In this document: in pieces, positions 1-8,625 of the stretch | Layout: the number at the start of each line of letters is the position of its first letter | Position numbering within the stretch: the stretch's first letter is position 1 | NCBI RefSeq assembly: GCF_004360145.1 | Contig: NZ_ML178712.1 | Coordinates: 124,001 to 188,000, forward strand | Length of the DNA: 64,000 bases | Source of the DNA: Aliiroseovarius marinus | GTDB taxonomy: Bacteria; Pseudomonadota; Alphaproteobacteria; Rhodobacterales; Rhodobacteraceae | Direction: 5' to 3' | The notes under the pieces: generated by a model | Told to the model about the DNA's origin: nothing | What the model saw: the letters and a program-made list of their open reading frames with translations, nothing else | Database searches by the model: none | Made by a program: the position numbers and the translations under genes

Positions 1-57
1 TTCCTCTTGCTTCAAATACCTCGGGGTGAGGCCGCAGGCCGAGGGGCAGCGCCCCTC
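1..57. repeat. Dispersed extragenic palindromic repeat, copy A
   Basis: The stretch contains nested inverted repeats (GGGGTGAGGCCGCAGGCC, then AGGGGCAGCGCCCCT) next to TTCCTCTTGC and AAATACCTC. A near-identical segment occurs in reverse orientation at 6228-6285, and a third, shorter relative lies at 17714-17770. All three are between genes. Elements of this form are common between genes in Rhodobacteraceae genomes. The role is unknown; it could help transcription termination or mRNA 3'-end stability. Confidence 0.7.
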
Positions 58-58
58 A

Positions 59-75
59 GGCTCACACCGTGAGCC
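59..75 (-). terminator. Hairpin just after ileS
   Basis: GGCTCAC-ACC-GTGAGCC forms a perfect 7-bp stem with a 3-base loop a few bases beyond the ileS stop codon. No T-run follows on the ileS strand, so it may act with the adjacent palindromic repeat or Rho rather than as a simple intrinsic terminator. Confidence 0.4.
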
Positions 76-78
76 CCC

Positions 79-2982
79 TTAGCTCAGCGCGTCGTCGCAG
101 CGGCCGCAAACACCCGCGTGATCGTGGCTGCCCACATCCGGCAAGATTTTCCAGCAGCGCTGACATTTCTCGCCCGAGGCTTTCTCGAACACCACGCCCA
201 CGCCTTCAACTTCCGGCACGCGGAAGGCTTCGGCGGGCAGCGGGTCATTCGTCAGAACAATCTGAGACGTGATCGACACATCCGCGAAGTTCACCGACTT
301 CAGCGATCCCAGCACGTCCTCGTCACGCACATGCACAACCGGCGCGGCTTCCAAAGACGCCCCAATCACCTTGTCGCGACGCTGGATTTCCAACGCGGCG
401 GTGACCACGCGGCGCACCTGACGGATGCCTGCCCATTTCGCCGCCAGCGGCTCGTCCAGCCAATCGGCGGGCGTGTCGGGGAAGTCGACCAAATGGACCG
501 AGCTGTCGTCGCCCGGGAAACGCTCCAACCACACGTCTTCCATGGTGAAGACCAGAACCGGGGCCAGCCAGGTGGTCAGGCGGTGGAACAGGATGTCCAG
601 AACGGTGCGCGCGGCGCGGCGGTTCAGGCTGTCGGCCCCATCGCAATACAGCGCGTCCTTACGGATGTCGAAATAGAAGCTCGACAGGTCCACAGTCGCG
701 AAGTTGAACACGGCCGAGAACACGCCCTGGAAGTCAAACTTGCGATAGCCGTCGCGAACGACGTGATCCAGTTCGGCCAGACGGTGCAGCACCCAGCGCT
801 CCAGCTCTGGCATGTCAGCAACGTCTACACGCTCGGCCTCATCAAACCCATGCAGATTGCCCAGCATGAAGCGCATCGTGTTGCGCAAACGGCGATAGCT
901 GTCGGCAACCCCTTTCAGGATTTCCGGCCCGATCCGCTGATCGACCGTGTAATCCGTCTGGGCCACCCAAAGGCGCAGAATGTCGGCGCCATACTGTTTC
1001 ACGACCTGCTCGGGCACGATGGTGTTGCCCAGCGACTTGGACATTTTCATGCCCTTTTCGTCCAGCGTGAAGCCGTGGGTCACGACGTTCTTGTAAGGCG
1101 CACGGCCCTTGGTGCCGCAAGCTTGCAACAGCGACGAGTGGAACCACCCGCGGTGCTGGTCGGTGCCTTCCATGTAGACATCGGCGATGCCGTCCGGCGT
1201 GCCGTCTTCACGGTCACGCAGCACGAACGAGTGGGTCGAGCCAGAGTCGAACCATACGTCGAGCACGTCGAAAACCTGCTCCCATTCGTCAGCGTTGTGC
1301 TCGTTGCCAAGGAACCGCTCTTTCGCGCCGTCGGCGTACCATGCATCTGCACCTTCGGCCTCGAACGCTTCGGCGATGCGGGCGTTGACGGCGGGATCGC
1401 GCAGCAGGAAGCCTTCGTCGGTCGGCAGCAGACCTTTCTTGGTAAAGCAGGTCAGCGGAACACCCCACGCGCGCTGACGCGACAGAACCCAATCCGGGCG
1501 AGCCTCGATCATCGAATACAGGCGGTTGCGGCCGGTCTGCGGCCACCACTGCACCAGTTGGTCGATCGAGTTGAGCGCACGTTCGCGGATGGTCTTGCCC
1601 ATCTCGTCCTGCCCGTCGCCAACTTCTTTATCGACCGATGCAAACCACTGCGGCGTGTTGCGGAAGACGATCGGCGCTTTCGAACGCCACGAGTGAGGAT
1701 AGGAGTGCGTCACGCGACCACGCGCAATGATGCCACCGGCCTCGACCAGCTTGGCGATCACGGCGTTGTTGGCTTTGCCTTCCTTGCCCTTGCGGTCAAA
1801 GACCTGAAGGCCCGCGAAGAACGGCACGTGGGGAAGGAATTCCGATTCCTCGCCCACATTGTGGGTCATGCGGTCGATCCAGTTGCGGGCAACGAACGCT
1901 TCATAGTCGTCGGCACCGTGGCTGGGCGCGGTGTGCACGAAACCCGTGCCTGCGTCGTCGGTCACGTGATCGCCGTCGATCATCGGAACGTCGTAGTCCC
2001 AGAACCCGTCAGCACCATCGGCACCATTAAACGGGTGCTTACAGATCAGCCCGGCCAACTCATCCGCAGCCACGTCACGTACGCGCGTGAACTCGGTCAC
2101 GCGGGACTTACCCAGCGCGTCCTCGGCCAGCGCATCGGCGAAGATGTAAAGCTGACCCGCTGCGGTCCAGCTTTCTTCCTCGGTCGCGTCAACACGGTAG
2201 AGGCCATAAGAAATCTTGTCGTTATACGCGACGGCCTTGTTCGACGGGATCGTCCACGGGGTGGTGGTCCAGATCACGACGCGCGCCTCGGCCAGATCGC
2301 CTTCGGCATTCGCAAAACTGAACGGCACCCAAATCGTGTGCGACTTGTGGTCGTGGTACTCGATCTCAGCCTCGGCCAGCGCGGTCTTTTCGACCGGCGA
2401 CCACATCACGGGCTTCGAGCCCTGATACAGCGTGCCGTTCATCAGGAACTTCATAAACTCCTCGGCGATCACGCGCTCGGCGTGGAAATCCATCGTCAGA
2501 TAGGGGTTGTCCCACTTGCCGGTGATGCCCAGACGTTTGAACTCGTCGCGCTGGATGTCGATCCAGCCCTCGGCGAACTTGCGGCATTCCTGACGGAAGT
2601 CGACAACGTCCACGTCGTCTTTGTTCTTGCCCTTCTTGCGGTACTGTTCCTCGATCTTCCATTCGATGGGCAGACCGTGGCAGTCCCAGCCTGGAACATA
2701 GCGTGCATCATGGCCCATCATCTGATGCGAGCGCACGATCATGTCCTTGATGGTTTTGTTCAGCGCGTGGCCGATATGCAGGTGGCCGTTCGCATAGGGG
2801 GGGCCATCGTGCAGGATGAAGGGCTCGCGGTCGCCAGCGGTTTCACGCAGGCGGTCATAGACGCCGATCTTTTCCCACCGGGCCAGCCATTCGGGCTCGC
2901 GCTTGGGCAGGCCAGCGCGCATCGGGAAATCGGTTACGGGAAGGGTCAGCGTGTCTTTATATTCGGGTGTGTCGGCACACAT
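79..2982 (-). CDS. ileS: Isoleucyl-tRNA synthetase
   Basis: Cytosolic class I aminoacyl-tRNA synthetase that charges tRNA-Ile. The 967-residue protein is full length for the family (E. coli about 938). The ATP-binding HIGH motif (HLHIGH, residues 67-72) and the KMSKS loop (near residue 645) are both present. The C-terminus carries the zinc-binding Cys pairs CQRCW and CGRCDD typical of bacterial-type IleRS. The large CP1 editing insertion between the two halves of the catalytic fold is retained. The start ATG at 2982 has a GGACC-type purine-rich stretch upstream. The gene is single, with a hairpin after its stop. A long antisense reading frame covers it but is a GC-rich shadow. Confidence 0.98.
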   Translation of the reverse strand: MCADTPEYKDTLTLPVTDFPMRAGLPKREPEWLARWEKIGVYDRLRETAGDREPFILHDGPPYANGHLHIGHALNKTIKDMIVRSHQMMGHDARYVPGWDCHGLPIEWKIEEQYRKKGKNKDDVDVVDFRQECRKFAEGWIDIQRDEFKRLGITGKWDNPYLTMDFHAERVIAEEFMKFLMNGTLYQGSKPVMWSPVEKTALAEAEIEYHDHKSHTIWVPFSFANAEGDLAEARVVIWTTTPWTIPSNKAVAYNDKISYGLYRVDATEEESWTAAGQLYIFADALAEDALGKSRVTEFTRVRDVAADELAGLICKHPFNGADGADGFWDYDVPMIDGDHVTDDAGTGFVHTAPSHGADDYEAFVARNWIDRMTHNVGEESEFLPHVPFFAGLQVFDRKGKEGKANNAVIAKLVEAGGIIARGRVTHSYPHSWRSKAPIVFRNTPQWFASVDKEVGDGQDEMGKTIRERALNSIDQLVQWWPQTGRNRLYSMIEARPDWVLSRQRAWGVPLTCFTKKGLLPTDEGFLLRDPAVNARIAEAFEAEGADAWYADGAKERFLGNEHNADEWEQVFDVLDVWFDSGSTHSFVLRDREDGTPDGIADVYMEGTDQHRGWFHSSLLQACGTKGRAPYKNVVTHGFTLDEKGMKMSKSLGNTIVPEQVVKQYGADILRLWVAQTDYTVDQRIGPEILKGVADSYRRLRNTMRFMLGNLHGFDEAERVDVADMPELERWVLHRLAELDHVVRDGYRKFDFQGVFSAVFNFATVDLSSFYFDIRKDALYCDGADSLNRRAARTVLDILFHRLTTWLAPVLVFTMEDVWLERFPGDDSSVHLVDFPDTPADWLDEPLAAKWAGIRQVRRVVTAALEIQRRDKVIGASLEAAPVVHVRDEDVLGSLKSVNFADVSITSQIVLTNDPLPAEAFRVPEVEGVGVVFEKASGEKCQRCWKILPDVGSHDHAGVCGRCDDALS

Positions 2983-3251
2983 GTGTCCGGTCCTTTTCAG
3001 GATAAGTCGTCAATGTCGAAGAAAGGGCGGCGCGTAGGTCCATGCGCCTTGTCCCGGCGGCTCGTCTGGATCAGAGCGCCGGGCATATAATTCGAATAAT
3101 GATCGCTTTGGCGTGCATCATGGGCGCGTTATAGGCCCGTGGGGGCGTGGCGTAAAGCCATGATGGGCGGGCGGGCTGCGCTGAATTGTCCATCCGTGGG
3201 GGCTTGGCGGCGTGCGCGATACCGACTATTTCAGTCGGGAAAGAGGTTCCC

Positions 3252-3680
3252 ATGTCCCACACCCCCAATCCGCTGCAGCTTTTCGACATCACACCCGACC
3301 AGATCGACACGGTTCTGGCGCGGTTTTACGCGCGCATCCGGGTGCATCCGCAGCTTGGGCCGATCTTCAACGGGCATGTCGGGACGACGGACGCGGAATG
3401 GGACACACATATCACCCTGATCACCCGCTTCTGGCGCGGCGCGATCCTGCGCGAGCCGGGTTACGAGGGCAATCCGATGCGCGCCCATATGCAGGCCGGC
3501 AACGTGCGGCCCGAGCATTTCGACCCGTGGATCGCCCTGTTTGAAGAGATCGCGACCGACACCCTACCCGCCGACACCGCCCGCGCGTGGATCGCGCTGG
3601 TGCATCGGATCGGACGCGGGTTGCGCATGGGGGTCGAGGATATCCAACGTCCCGCCAGCGCCGTGCCCAGCTTGGGCTAA
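3252..3680 (+). CDS. Group III truncated haemoglobin
   Basis: A 142-residue globin-fold protein. Group III truncated globins bind haem and are linked to microaerobic or nitrosative conditions, but the ligand used here cannot be told from sequence. The N-terminal helix pattern (LFDITPDQIDTVLARFYARI), the WDTHITLITRFW segment and the helix with NPMRAHMQ...FDPWIALFEE match the group III globins annotated in many alphaproteobacteria. The start at 3252 is chosen because AAAGAGG lies just upstream. An in-frame upstream ATG would add 22 low-complexity residues with no homology pattern. It stands alone, divergent from ileS and convergent with the DUF697 gene, 3 bases away. Confidence 0.85.
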   Translation: MSHTPNPLQLFDITPDQIDTVLARFYARIRVHPQLGPIFNGHVGTTDAEWDTHITLITRFWRGAILREPGYEGNPMRAHMQAGNVRPEHFDPWIALFEEIATDTLPADTARAWIALVHRIGRGLRMGVEDIQRPASAVPSLG

Positions 3681-3683
3681 AGC

Positions 3684-4697
3684 CTATTTTCCGAACAACC
3701 CCGCCAGTGCGCGTTTAACGATCCCTGTGACGCCGGGGCGCTTGCCCTCGCCAAAGGGCAGCGGGCGGCAAACCTCAAGCGCTGCGACGCCGACGCGGGC
3801 GGTTAGCGCCCCGTTCACAACGCCTTCACCAAAACGGCGCGAGAGTTTGGACAGCATCCCGCCCCCTGCCAGCGATCCCAGCATGTCATCGCCCACGGCC
3901 ACCGCGCCGGTCGCGACAAGGTGGGTCATCACCGCACGGGTCAAACGCCAGCTGCCCAAAGCACCCGAGCGTCCGCCATAGATCTCGGCCACGCGGCGGA
4001 TCATTCGGATGTTGGCGGTCAGGGCGGTCGCCACATCGGCCAGCGCAAGGGGGACGATGGCGGTGACGGTGGCGACTTGGCGGGCGGCGGCCTCGACCTC
4101 TTTGATTGCAGCTTGGTCCAGCGGGGCCATAAGCTCGGCCTCGGCCAAGGTGAACAGGGTGTCGGTGTCGAACACCTCGCCCTCGCGCTCGCGATAGCGC
4201 TCCAATGCCCAGCGCATGTCATCGCGTCCATGATAAAGCCGCGCCAAGCGCGCCATAACGTCCCGCGCCTCGGTCAGATCATCATGGGCCAGGGCCTGAT
4301 CCGCCGCATGATGCAGCGCATCCACCCGACGCATCCGCGCAAAGGCGATCCATTCACGCAGGGCGATGATCAGAAGCACGAACAGGAAGGCGCCGGTCAG
4401 GCCCAGCGCCGCGTATCCCAGATAGGTATTCCGCGTGATCAGCCCGGTCACGAAATCATAGGCCGCAACGGACAGAACGAAGCCAAGGATCGACAAAAGC
4501 AGCGACCAGAACCAGCGCGCCAGCCGCGAGGGTCTGCGGGTGGCGATAGAGACCACGCTTTGCATCGCGGTGCCAGAGGTCTCGGGCCCGGTGACATCCG
4601 GCACAGGCGGTGCCTCGGCCGGAGACGTCGCGGGGCTGTCGTCAAGTTCGATCAAGACAGGGCCTTGCTTGTAGTCACGTGTCACGCGTGCCTCCAT
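3684..4697 (-). CDS. DUF697/YcjF-type inner-membrane protein
   Basis: A 337-residue membrane protein of the TIGR01620/YcjF type, paired in many proteobacteria with the YcjX P-loop protein. A charged acidic N-terminal tail is followed by two hydrophobic helices (about residues 59-85 and 94-118). A long amphipathic region then ends in the conserved block VVNGALTARVGVAALEVCRPLPF near the C-terminus. It starts 27 bases after the ycjX stop on the same strand, so the two are very likely one operon. The partner in E. coli belongs to the phage-shock regulon; no psp genes are seen here. The biochemical role is unknown. Confidence 0.85.
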   Translation of the reverse strand: MEARVTRDYKQGPVLIELDDSPATSPAEAPPVPDVTGPETSGTAMQSVVSIATRRPSRLARWFWSLLLSILGFVLSVAAYDFVTGLITRNTYLGYAALGLTGAFLFVLLIIALREWIAFARMRRVDALHHAADQALAHDDLTEARDVMARLARLYHGRDDMRWALERYREREGEVFDTDTLFTLAEAELMAPLDQAAIKEVEAAARQVATVTAIVPLALADVATALTANIRMIRRVAEIYGGRSGALGSWRLTRAVMTHLVATGAVAVGDDMLGSLAGGGMLSKLSRRFGEGVVNGALTARVGVAALEVCRPLPFGEGKRPGVTGIVKRALAGLFGK

Positions 4698-4724
4698 TCA
4701 GTTCGGGGGACTGGAGGGGATCAG

Positions 4725-6140
4725 TCACAGCTTGTCCCCCAACAGGAATTCGGCGGCCTTGTCCAACCGGATATGCGGCGGGCCTTCGCCGGGTTTCAGC
4801 GAAATCGCCGCCGGGGCAAAGCGCATGATTTGATAATCCGCATCCAACCATTTTTCGTCGCCATTCCGCGCGGGCTTCAACAGCTGCGCAGGATCTTCAG
4901 GCAGATCACCGGGATAGAAGGCCGCTGTTTTGCCGCTGTCCAGAAGCTGCCCGCGCACGCAATCGAGGGCTTGGCCATCGTGGTCCATCCGCTCTTCGGT
5001 CGTGGTGCGCAGGGCGGCCAGCGACATGGCGGCGGTCTTCGCCCCGGCAAAGTCCGCACGGTCGCGGGCGTCGCGCAGAAGCGCTTCGGTGATGGCGGTC
5101 AGGCGAGGATGCTGGCTGTGATGCAGGTGATCGGCCTTGGTTGCGGCGAACAGGATGCGCTCAATCCGGCGGCCCAGAAAGAGCGAGCTTAGGAACCCGT
5201 TCGTGCCGGGACGGAAGGCGTTCAGGATCTCGGCCATGGCGCGGCGCAGATCTTCCAGCGCGGCGGGGCCGGAATGGATCGCGCCCAACACATCCACCAG
5301 CACCACTTGCCGGTCGACACGCGAGAAGTGATCGCGGAAGAAGGGTTTCACCACGCGGGATTTATAGGCCTCGAACCGGCGCTCCATCTCGCGCCACAGG
5401 CTGCGGCGGGGGATGGTGTCGGGCTTGAGAAGGGGCGCGAAGGTCAGGGCCGGGCTGCCCTCAAGGTCGCCGGGCAGCAGGAAACGACCGGGGGTGCAGT
5501 CGCTGTACCCATCCTCGCGCGCGGCTTTCAGATAATCGGCGAAGGACGCGGCAAGGTCTTTGGCCTGCACCTCGTCCAGCTTCTCGGTCGGGTCCACGGC
5601 GCGGGCTTTCTTCAGGAAATCCTGCGCTTGATCGCGGGCATCGATGCGGTCGAGCACCTGCGCGGCCCAGTCGGAATAGCTGAGATCCATCAGCCCCAAA
5701 TCCAAAAGCCATTCGCCCGGATAGTCCACGATATCCAAATGCACCGTGCGCGCCGAGCGCAACCCACCTAGCAAGCCCGAGGGCTGCACGCGAAAAGACA
5801 AGCGCAGTTCAGAAATGGCGCGGGTGCTGTCGGGCCAGTGCGGTGCGGGGCCGGTCATGGCAGACAGGTGCGTTTCATAGTCGAAACGCGGCACGGTGTC
5901 GTCAGGCTGCGGCTGTAGGAACGCGCTTTGAATACGCCCTTCCGAGGCCGCGACCACACCCGGCATCCGCGCCCGGTCCATCAAGTTGGCCACGAGGGAC
6001 GTAATAAACACAGTCTTGCCCGCCCGCGACAGGCCCGTCACGCCCAGCCGGATCACCGGCTCGAATAGCGCCTCACTTGTGGCGTCGCCAATCGCTTCGA
6101 TCTGGCGGGTGACACTGTCTGCAATATCGCCAAGCCCCAC
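4725..6140 (-). CDS. YcjX-family P-loop NTPase
   Basis: A predicted nucleotide-binding protein of the YcjX/DUF463 family (471 residues; E. coli YcjX about 465), usually co-encoded with the DUF697 protein as here. The P-loop GLSRAGKT is at residues 36-43 and a [10 protein letters not shown] Walker-B/switch-like segment follows. Conserved blocks [12 protein letters not shown] and FAATKADH (a G4-like TKAD motif) are visible, consistent with GTPase ancestry. The start chosen is GTG at 6140, because AAGGAG lies 6 bases upstream and family similarity begins here. A longer reading with an ATG at 6335 would translate through the extragenic repeat and is rejected. Cellular role uncertain, perhaps envelope stress. 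Confidence 0.87.
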   Translation of the reverse strand: MGLGDIADSVTRQIEAIGDATSEALFEPVIRLGVTGLSRAGKTVFITSLVANLMDRARMPGVVAASEGRIQSAFLQPQPDDTVPRFDYETHLSAMTGPAPHWPDSTRAISELRLSFRVQPSGLLGGLRSARTVHLDIVDYPGEWLLDLGLMDLSYSDWAAQVLDRIDARDQAQDFLKKARAVDPTEKLDEVQAKDLAASFADYLKAAREDGYSDCTPGRFLLPGDLEGSPALTFAPLLKPDTIPRRSLWREMERRFEAYKSRVVKPFFRDHFSRVDRQVVLVDVLGAIHSGPAALEDLRRAMAEILNAFRPGTNGFLSSLFLGRRIERILFAATKADHLHHSQHPRLTAITEALLRDARDRADFAGAKTAAMSLAALRTTTEERMDHDGQALDCVRGQLLDSGKTAAFYPGDLPEDPAQLLKPARNGDEKWLDADYQIMRFAPAAISLKPGEGPPHIRLDKAAEFLLGDKL

Positions 6141-6227
6141 GGCTGTCTCCTTCACTGCTCGAGGTAAAGATATGTATGGCGGGCAGGTTTCGCCAGAGGG
6201 GAGGTTTGTGGGTATTGTCCCCGTGGA

Positions 6228-6285
6228 GAGGGGCGTTGCCCCTCGGCCTGCGGCCTCACCCCAAGGTATTTGCCACAAGAAAATG
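6228..6285. repeat. Dispersed extragenic palindromic repeat, copy B
   Basis: Reverse-complement copy of the element at 1-57, with only a few substitutions. It reads AGGGGCGTTGCCCCT, then GGCCTGCGGCCTCACCCC, AAGGTATTT and CACAAGAAAA. It lies between the divergent ycjX and truA genes, about 50 bases before the truA start, so here it is in a 5' rather than a 3' region. Confidence 0.7.
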
Positions 6286-6333
6286 AGGGCTTTGGGAACT
6301 TGTCTGCGCGCGCGCGGCAAGCTATGCGGAGGC

Positions 6334-7104
6334 ATGCCCAGATATGCATTGAAAGTCGACTATCACGGAGCTGGCTTTGCCGGATGGCAGCGCCAGAAAG
6401 AACACCCGTCCGTTCAGGGCGCGATCGAGACTGCGTTGGCGAAGCTCGAGCCGGGTGAGCACACGATTGCCGCCGCCGGGCGCACCGATGCGGGGGTGCA
6501 TGGGCTGGCGCAGGTGGCGCATTGCGATCTGGTGAAGGATTGGGATCCGTTTCGCCTGTCCGAAGCGTTGAACTATCATCTGAAAGAACAGCGCGTGGCG
6601 ATTGTGGATTGCGCGGCGGTGGAAGATGACTTCCACGCGCGGTTTTCGGCGGTCGAGCGGCGGTATTTGTTTCGTCTGATCGCCCGCCGTGCGCCGTTGA
6701 CCCATGATCGGGGCTTGGCGTGGCATGTGAAACATCATTTGGATGTGGACGCGATGCAGGCGGGGGCGGACCGGCTGATCGGGCGGCACGATTTCACGAC
6801 GTTCCGGTCGTCCATTTGTCAGGCAGACAGCCCGGTACGCACGCTGGACGATTTGCGGGTCGAGGAACATCGCCGCGAGAATGAGGTCGAATACCGGTTC
6901 CATGTCCGTGCGCGGTCGTTCTTGCACAATCAGGTCCGCAGTTTTGTGGGCACGTTGGAGCGCGTCGGCGCGGGGTCATGGACACCAGACGATGTGACCG
7001 ACGCGCTGGAGGCCTGCGACCGATCGGCTTGCGGCCCGGTCTGTCCGCCCGAGGGGCTGTATCTGGCGGGGGTCGGCTATCCCAAGGATCCGTTCAACAG
7101 CTGA
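6334..7104 (+). CDS. truA: tRNA pseudouridine(38-40) synthase
   Basis: Converts U38, U39 and U40 of tRNA anticodon stems to pseudouridine. The 256-residue protein has the TruA N-terminus ([20 protein letters not shown]) and the catalytic aspartate in GRTDAGVHG (Asp52). The C-terminal half includes [13 protein letters not shown], also conserved. GGAGG lies immediately upstream of the ATG at 6334, rather close but the only start that fits the family N-terminus. Its last 28 bases overlap the 3' end of the convergent PLP-decarboxylase gene. Confidence 0.96.
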   Translation: MPRYALKVDYHGAGFAGWQRQKEHPSVQGAIETALAKLEPGEHTIAAAGRTDAGVHGLAQVAHCDLVKDWDPFRLSEALNYHLKEQRVAIVDCAAVEDDFHARFSAVERRYLFRLIARRAPLTHDRGLAWHVKHHLDVDAMQAGADRLIGRHDFTTFRSSICQADSPVRTLDDLRVEEHRRENEVEYRFHVRARSFLHNQVRSFVGTLERVGAGSWTPDDVTDALEACDRSACGPVCPPEGLYLAGVGYPKDPFNS

Positions 7105-8492
7105 GCCGTTTTGGCGACATCGGCAATGGCATCGGCGATATGATGATCGCGCGTGCGGTGGTTGGTGATCGCGGCGCGCAGGCAAGTGATGCCGTTCACA
7201 TCGGTGGTTGAGAAAACCGTGGCGTTGTACAGTTGCAGATGCGTGGCGATCTTTGCGTTCAGAGTGGATTGCTGGTCGGCGGGCAGGTCCGGGGCGGCGG
7301 TAAAGACGCAGATGTTGGACACCACGGGCGCGGACAGGGACATACCGTGGGACTGCACCTGATCCGCCATGAACGCCGCCTGTGCGCAGTTGCGGGTGAT
7401 CGCGGTGGCGAACGCCTCTTCACCGAACATTTCGAGCGCGCACCAGACCTTGAGCGCGCGATTGCCGCGGGACAGATCAATGCCGTAGTCGCAGAACCAC
7501 GGGTCCCCGCCAGCCACCCCTTCAGTGGCACCTTTCAGATAGGCCGGACGCGCGGCGAAAGCGGCGCGGTGAGCGGTTTCATCGGCGATCAGAGCAAGGC
7601 CGCAATCATAGCCCACATACATCCATTTATGGAAATCCAAGGCGATGCTGTCTGCACGCTCAATCCCGTCGGTCAATTTGTGCCACGGATTGTCTGCTAG
7701 CCGTGTCCACGCCCCGAAGGCTCCATCGACATGAAGCCAGATCCCCTCGGCTGCGGCCAGATCGGCCAGCCCGTTCAGATCGTCATAGCCGCCCAAGTCG
7801 ACCGACCCTGCGGTGCCGACAATCGCCAGCGGTGTCAGCCCCTGCGCCCGGTCCGCTGTGATCGCCTGCTGAAGCGCCTGCAAATCCATTGCGCCGTTTC
7901 GCGTTTCGACCAAGCGCAGCTGGTCATGCCCCAGCCCGAGCAGCTCGATCGCCTTGCGGGTGGCGTTATGGACCCCGTCGGCGGCATAGACCGTCAGGCC
8001 CACGTCACCTCCAGCGGCCCGTACACCCGGACACGCCCGCACCCGCGCCGCCTGCAGTGAGATCACCGTCGCCTGAGACGTGCCCGCCACCAGAACCCCG
8101 CTTGCACCGTCGCCAAAGCCCATCTTGCGACGGGTCCAGTCGATGACCGCACGCTCCATTTCGTTGATGCCGTGGTTCCGCCCACCGCCATTGGTGTTCA
8201 TGGCTGCCGCCGCAATTCCCGCCACGAAATCCGAAGGCAGCCCACTTCCCTGCACCCAGCCCCAGAACTTCGGATGCGTGTTGCCGCCGTGATAGGGCAG
8301 CACCTGATCCATCACGCGCGTGACAACATCGCCGCCCGTCCCAATCGCATAGCGATCTGCCAGATCGGCGGGCGGGGCTTGCCACGGATGATCCTTTGCA
8401 TCGCGCATCTGATCCACGCAGCGATCCAACAAACGGTGCAGATCGCTTCGCAAACCTTCCCAATTACCGGGGTCCAAGGGGGGTGTCGTCAT
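7077..8492 (-). CDS. Pyridoxal-phosphate-dependent (aromatic) amino-acid decarboxylase family protein
   Basis: A 471-residue fold-type I PLP enzyme of the group II decarboxylase (DDC/TDC/GAD) family. Visible features are the substrate/PLP entry motif NTHPKFWGW, the [12 protein letters not shown] phosphate-binding segment and HVDGAFGAW. The PLP lysine lies in [12 protein letters not shown]. The exact substrate (tyrosine, tryptophan, DOPA or another amino acid) cannot be assigned. The gene is divergent from parE with a 133-base spacer and ends inside the 3' end of truA. No transporter or amine-catabolism gene lies next to it, so the context does not help. Confidence 0.85.
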   Translation of the reverse strand: MTTPPLDPGNWEGLRSDLHRLLDRCVDQMRDAKDHPWQAPPADLADRYAIGTGGDVVTRVMDQVLPYHGGNTHPKFWGWVQGSGLPSDFVAGIAAAAMNTNGGGRNHGINEMERAVIDWTRRKMGFGDGASGVLVAGTSQATVISLQAARVRACPGVRAAGGDVGLTVYAADGVHNATRKAIELLGLGHDQLRLVETRNGAMDLQALQQAITADRAQGLTPLAIVGTAGSVDLGGYDDLNGLADLAAAEGIWLHVDGAFGAWTRLADNPWHKLTDGIERADSIALDFHKWMYVGYDCGLALIADETAHRAAFAARPAYLKGATEGVAGGDPWFCDYGIDLSRGNRALKVWCALEMFGEEAFATAITRNCAQAAFMADQVQSHGMSLSAPVVSNICVFTAAPDLPADQQSTLNAKIATHLQLYNATVFSTTDVNGITCLRAAITNHRTRDHHIADAIADVAKTAQLLNGSLG

Positions 8493-8625
8493 GGCGCGGT
8501 CCTTCTTTCGTCGCGCGCACCCTACTCAAATCCATCCGAATGGAAAGGTGCTCTTCCCCCTTCCCGACGGCTCTGACATAATGCCCGAACAAAACAAACG
8601 AGCAGCGTTCAAGGCGACCGAATAC

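Noticed and set aside
118-3090. Open frame of 990 codons antisense to ileS
   Set aside because: GC-rich codon-position shadow of ileS. The residue pattern is basic and His/Gln-rich without domains, and it is mirrored by an unmistakable ileS.
3921-5192. Long plus-strand frame across the DUF697 and ycjX genes
   Set aside because: Lies entirely opposite two well-supported genes and has low-complexity content.
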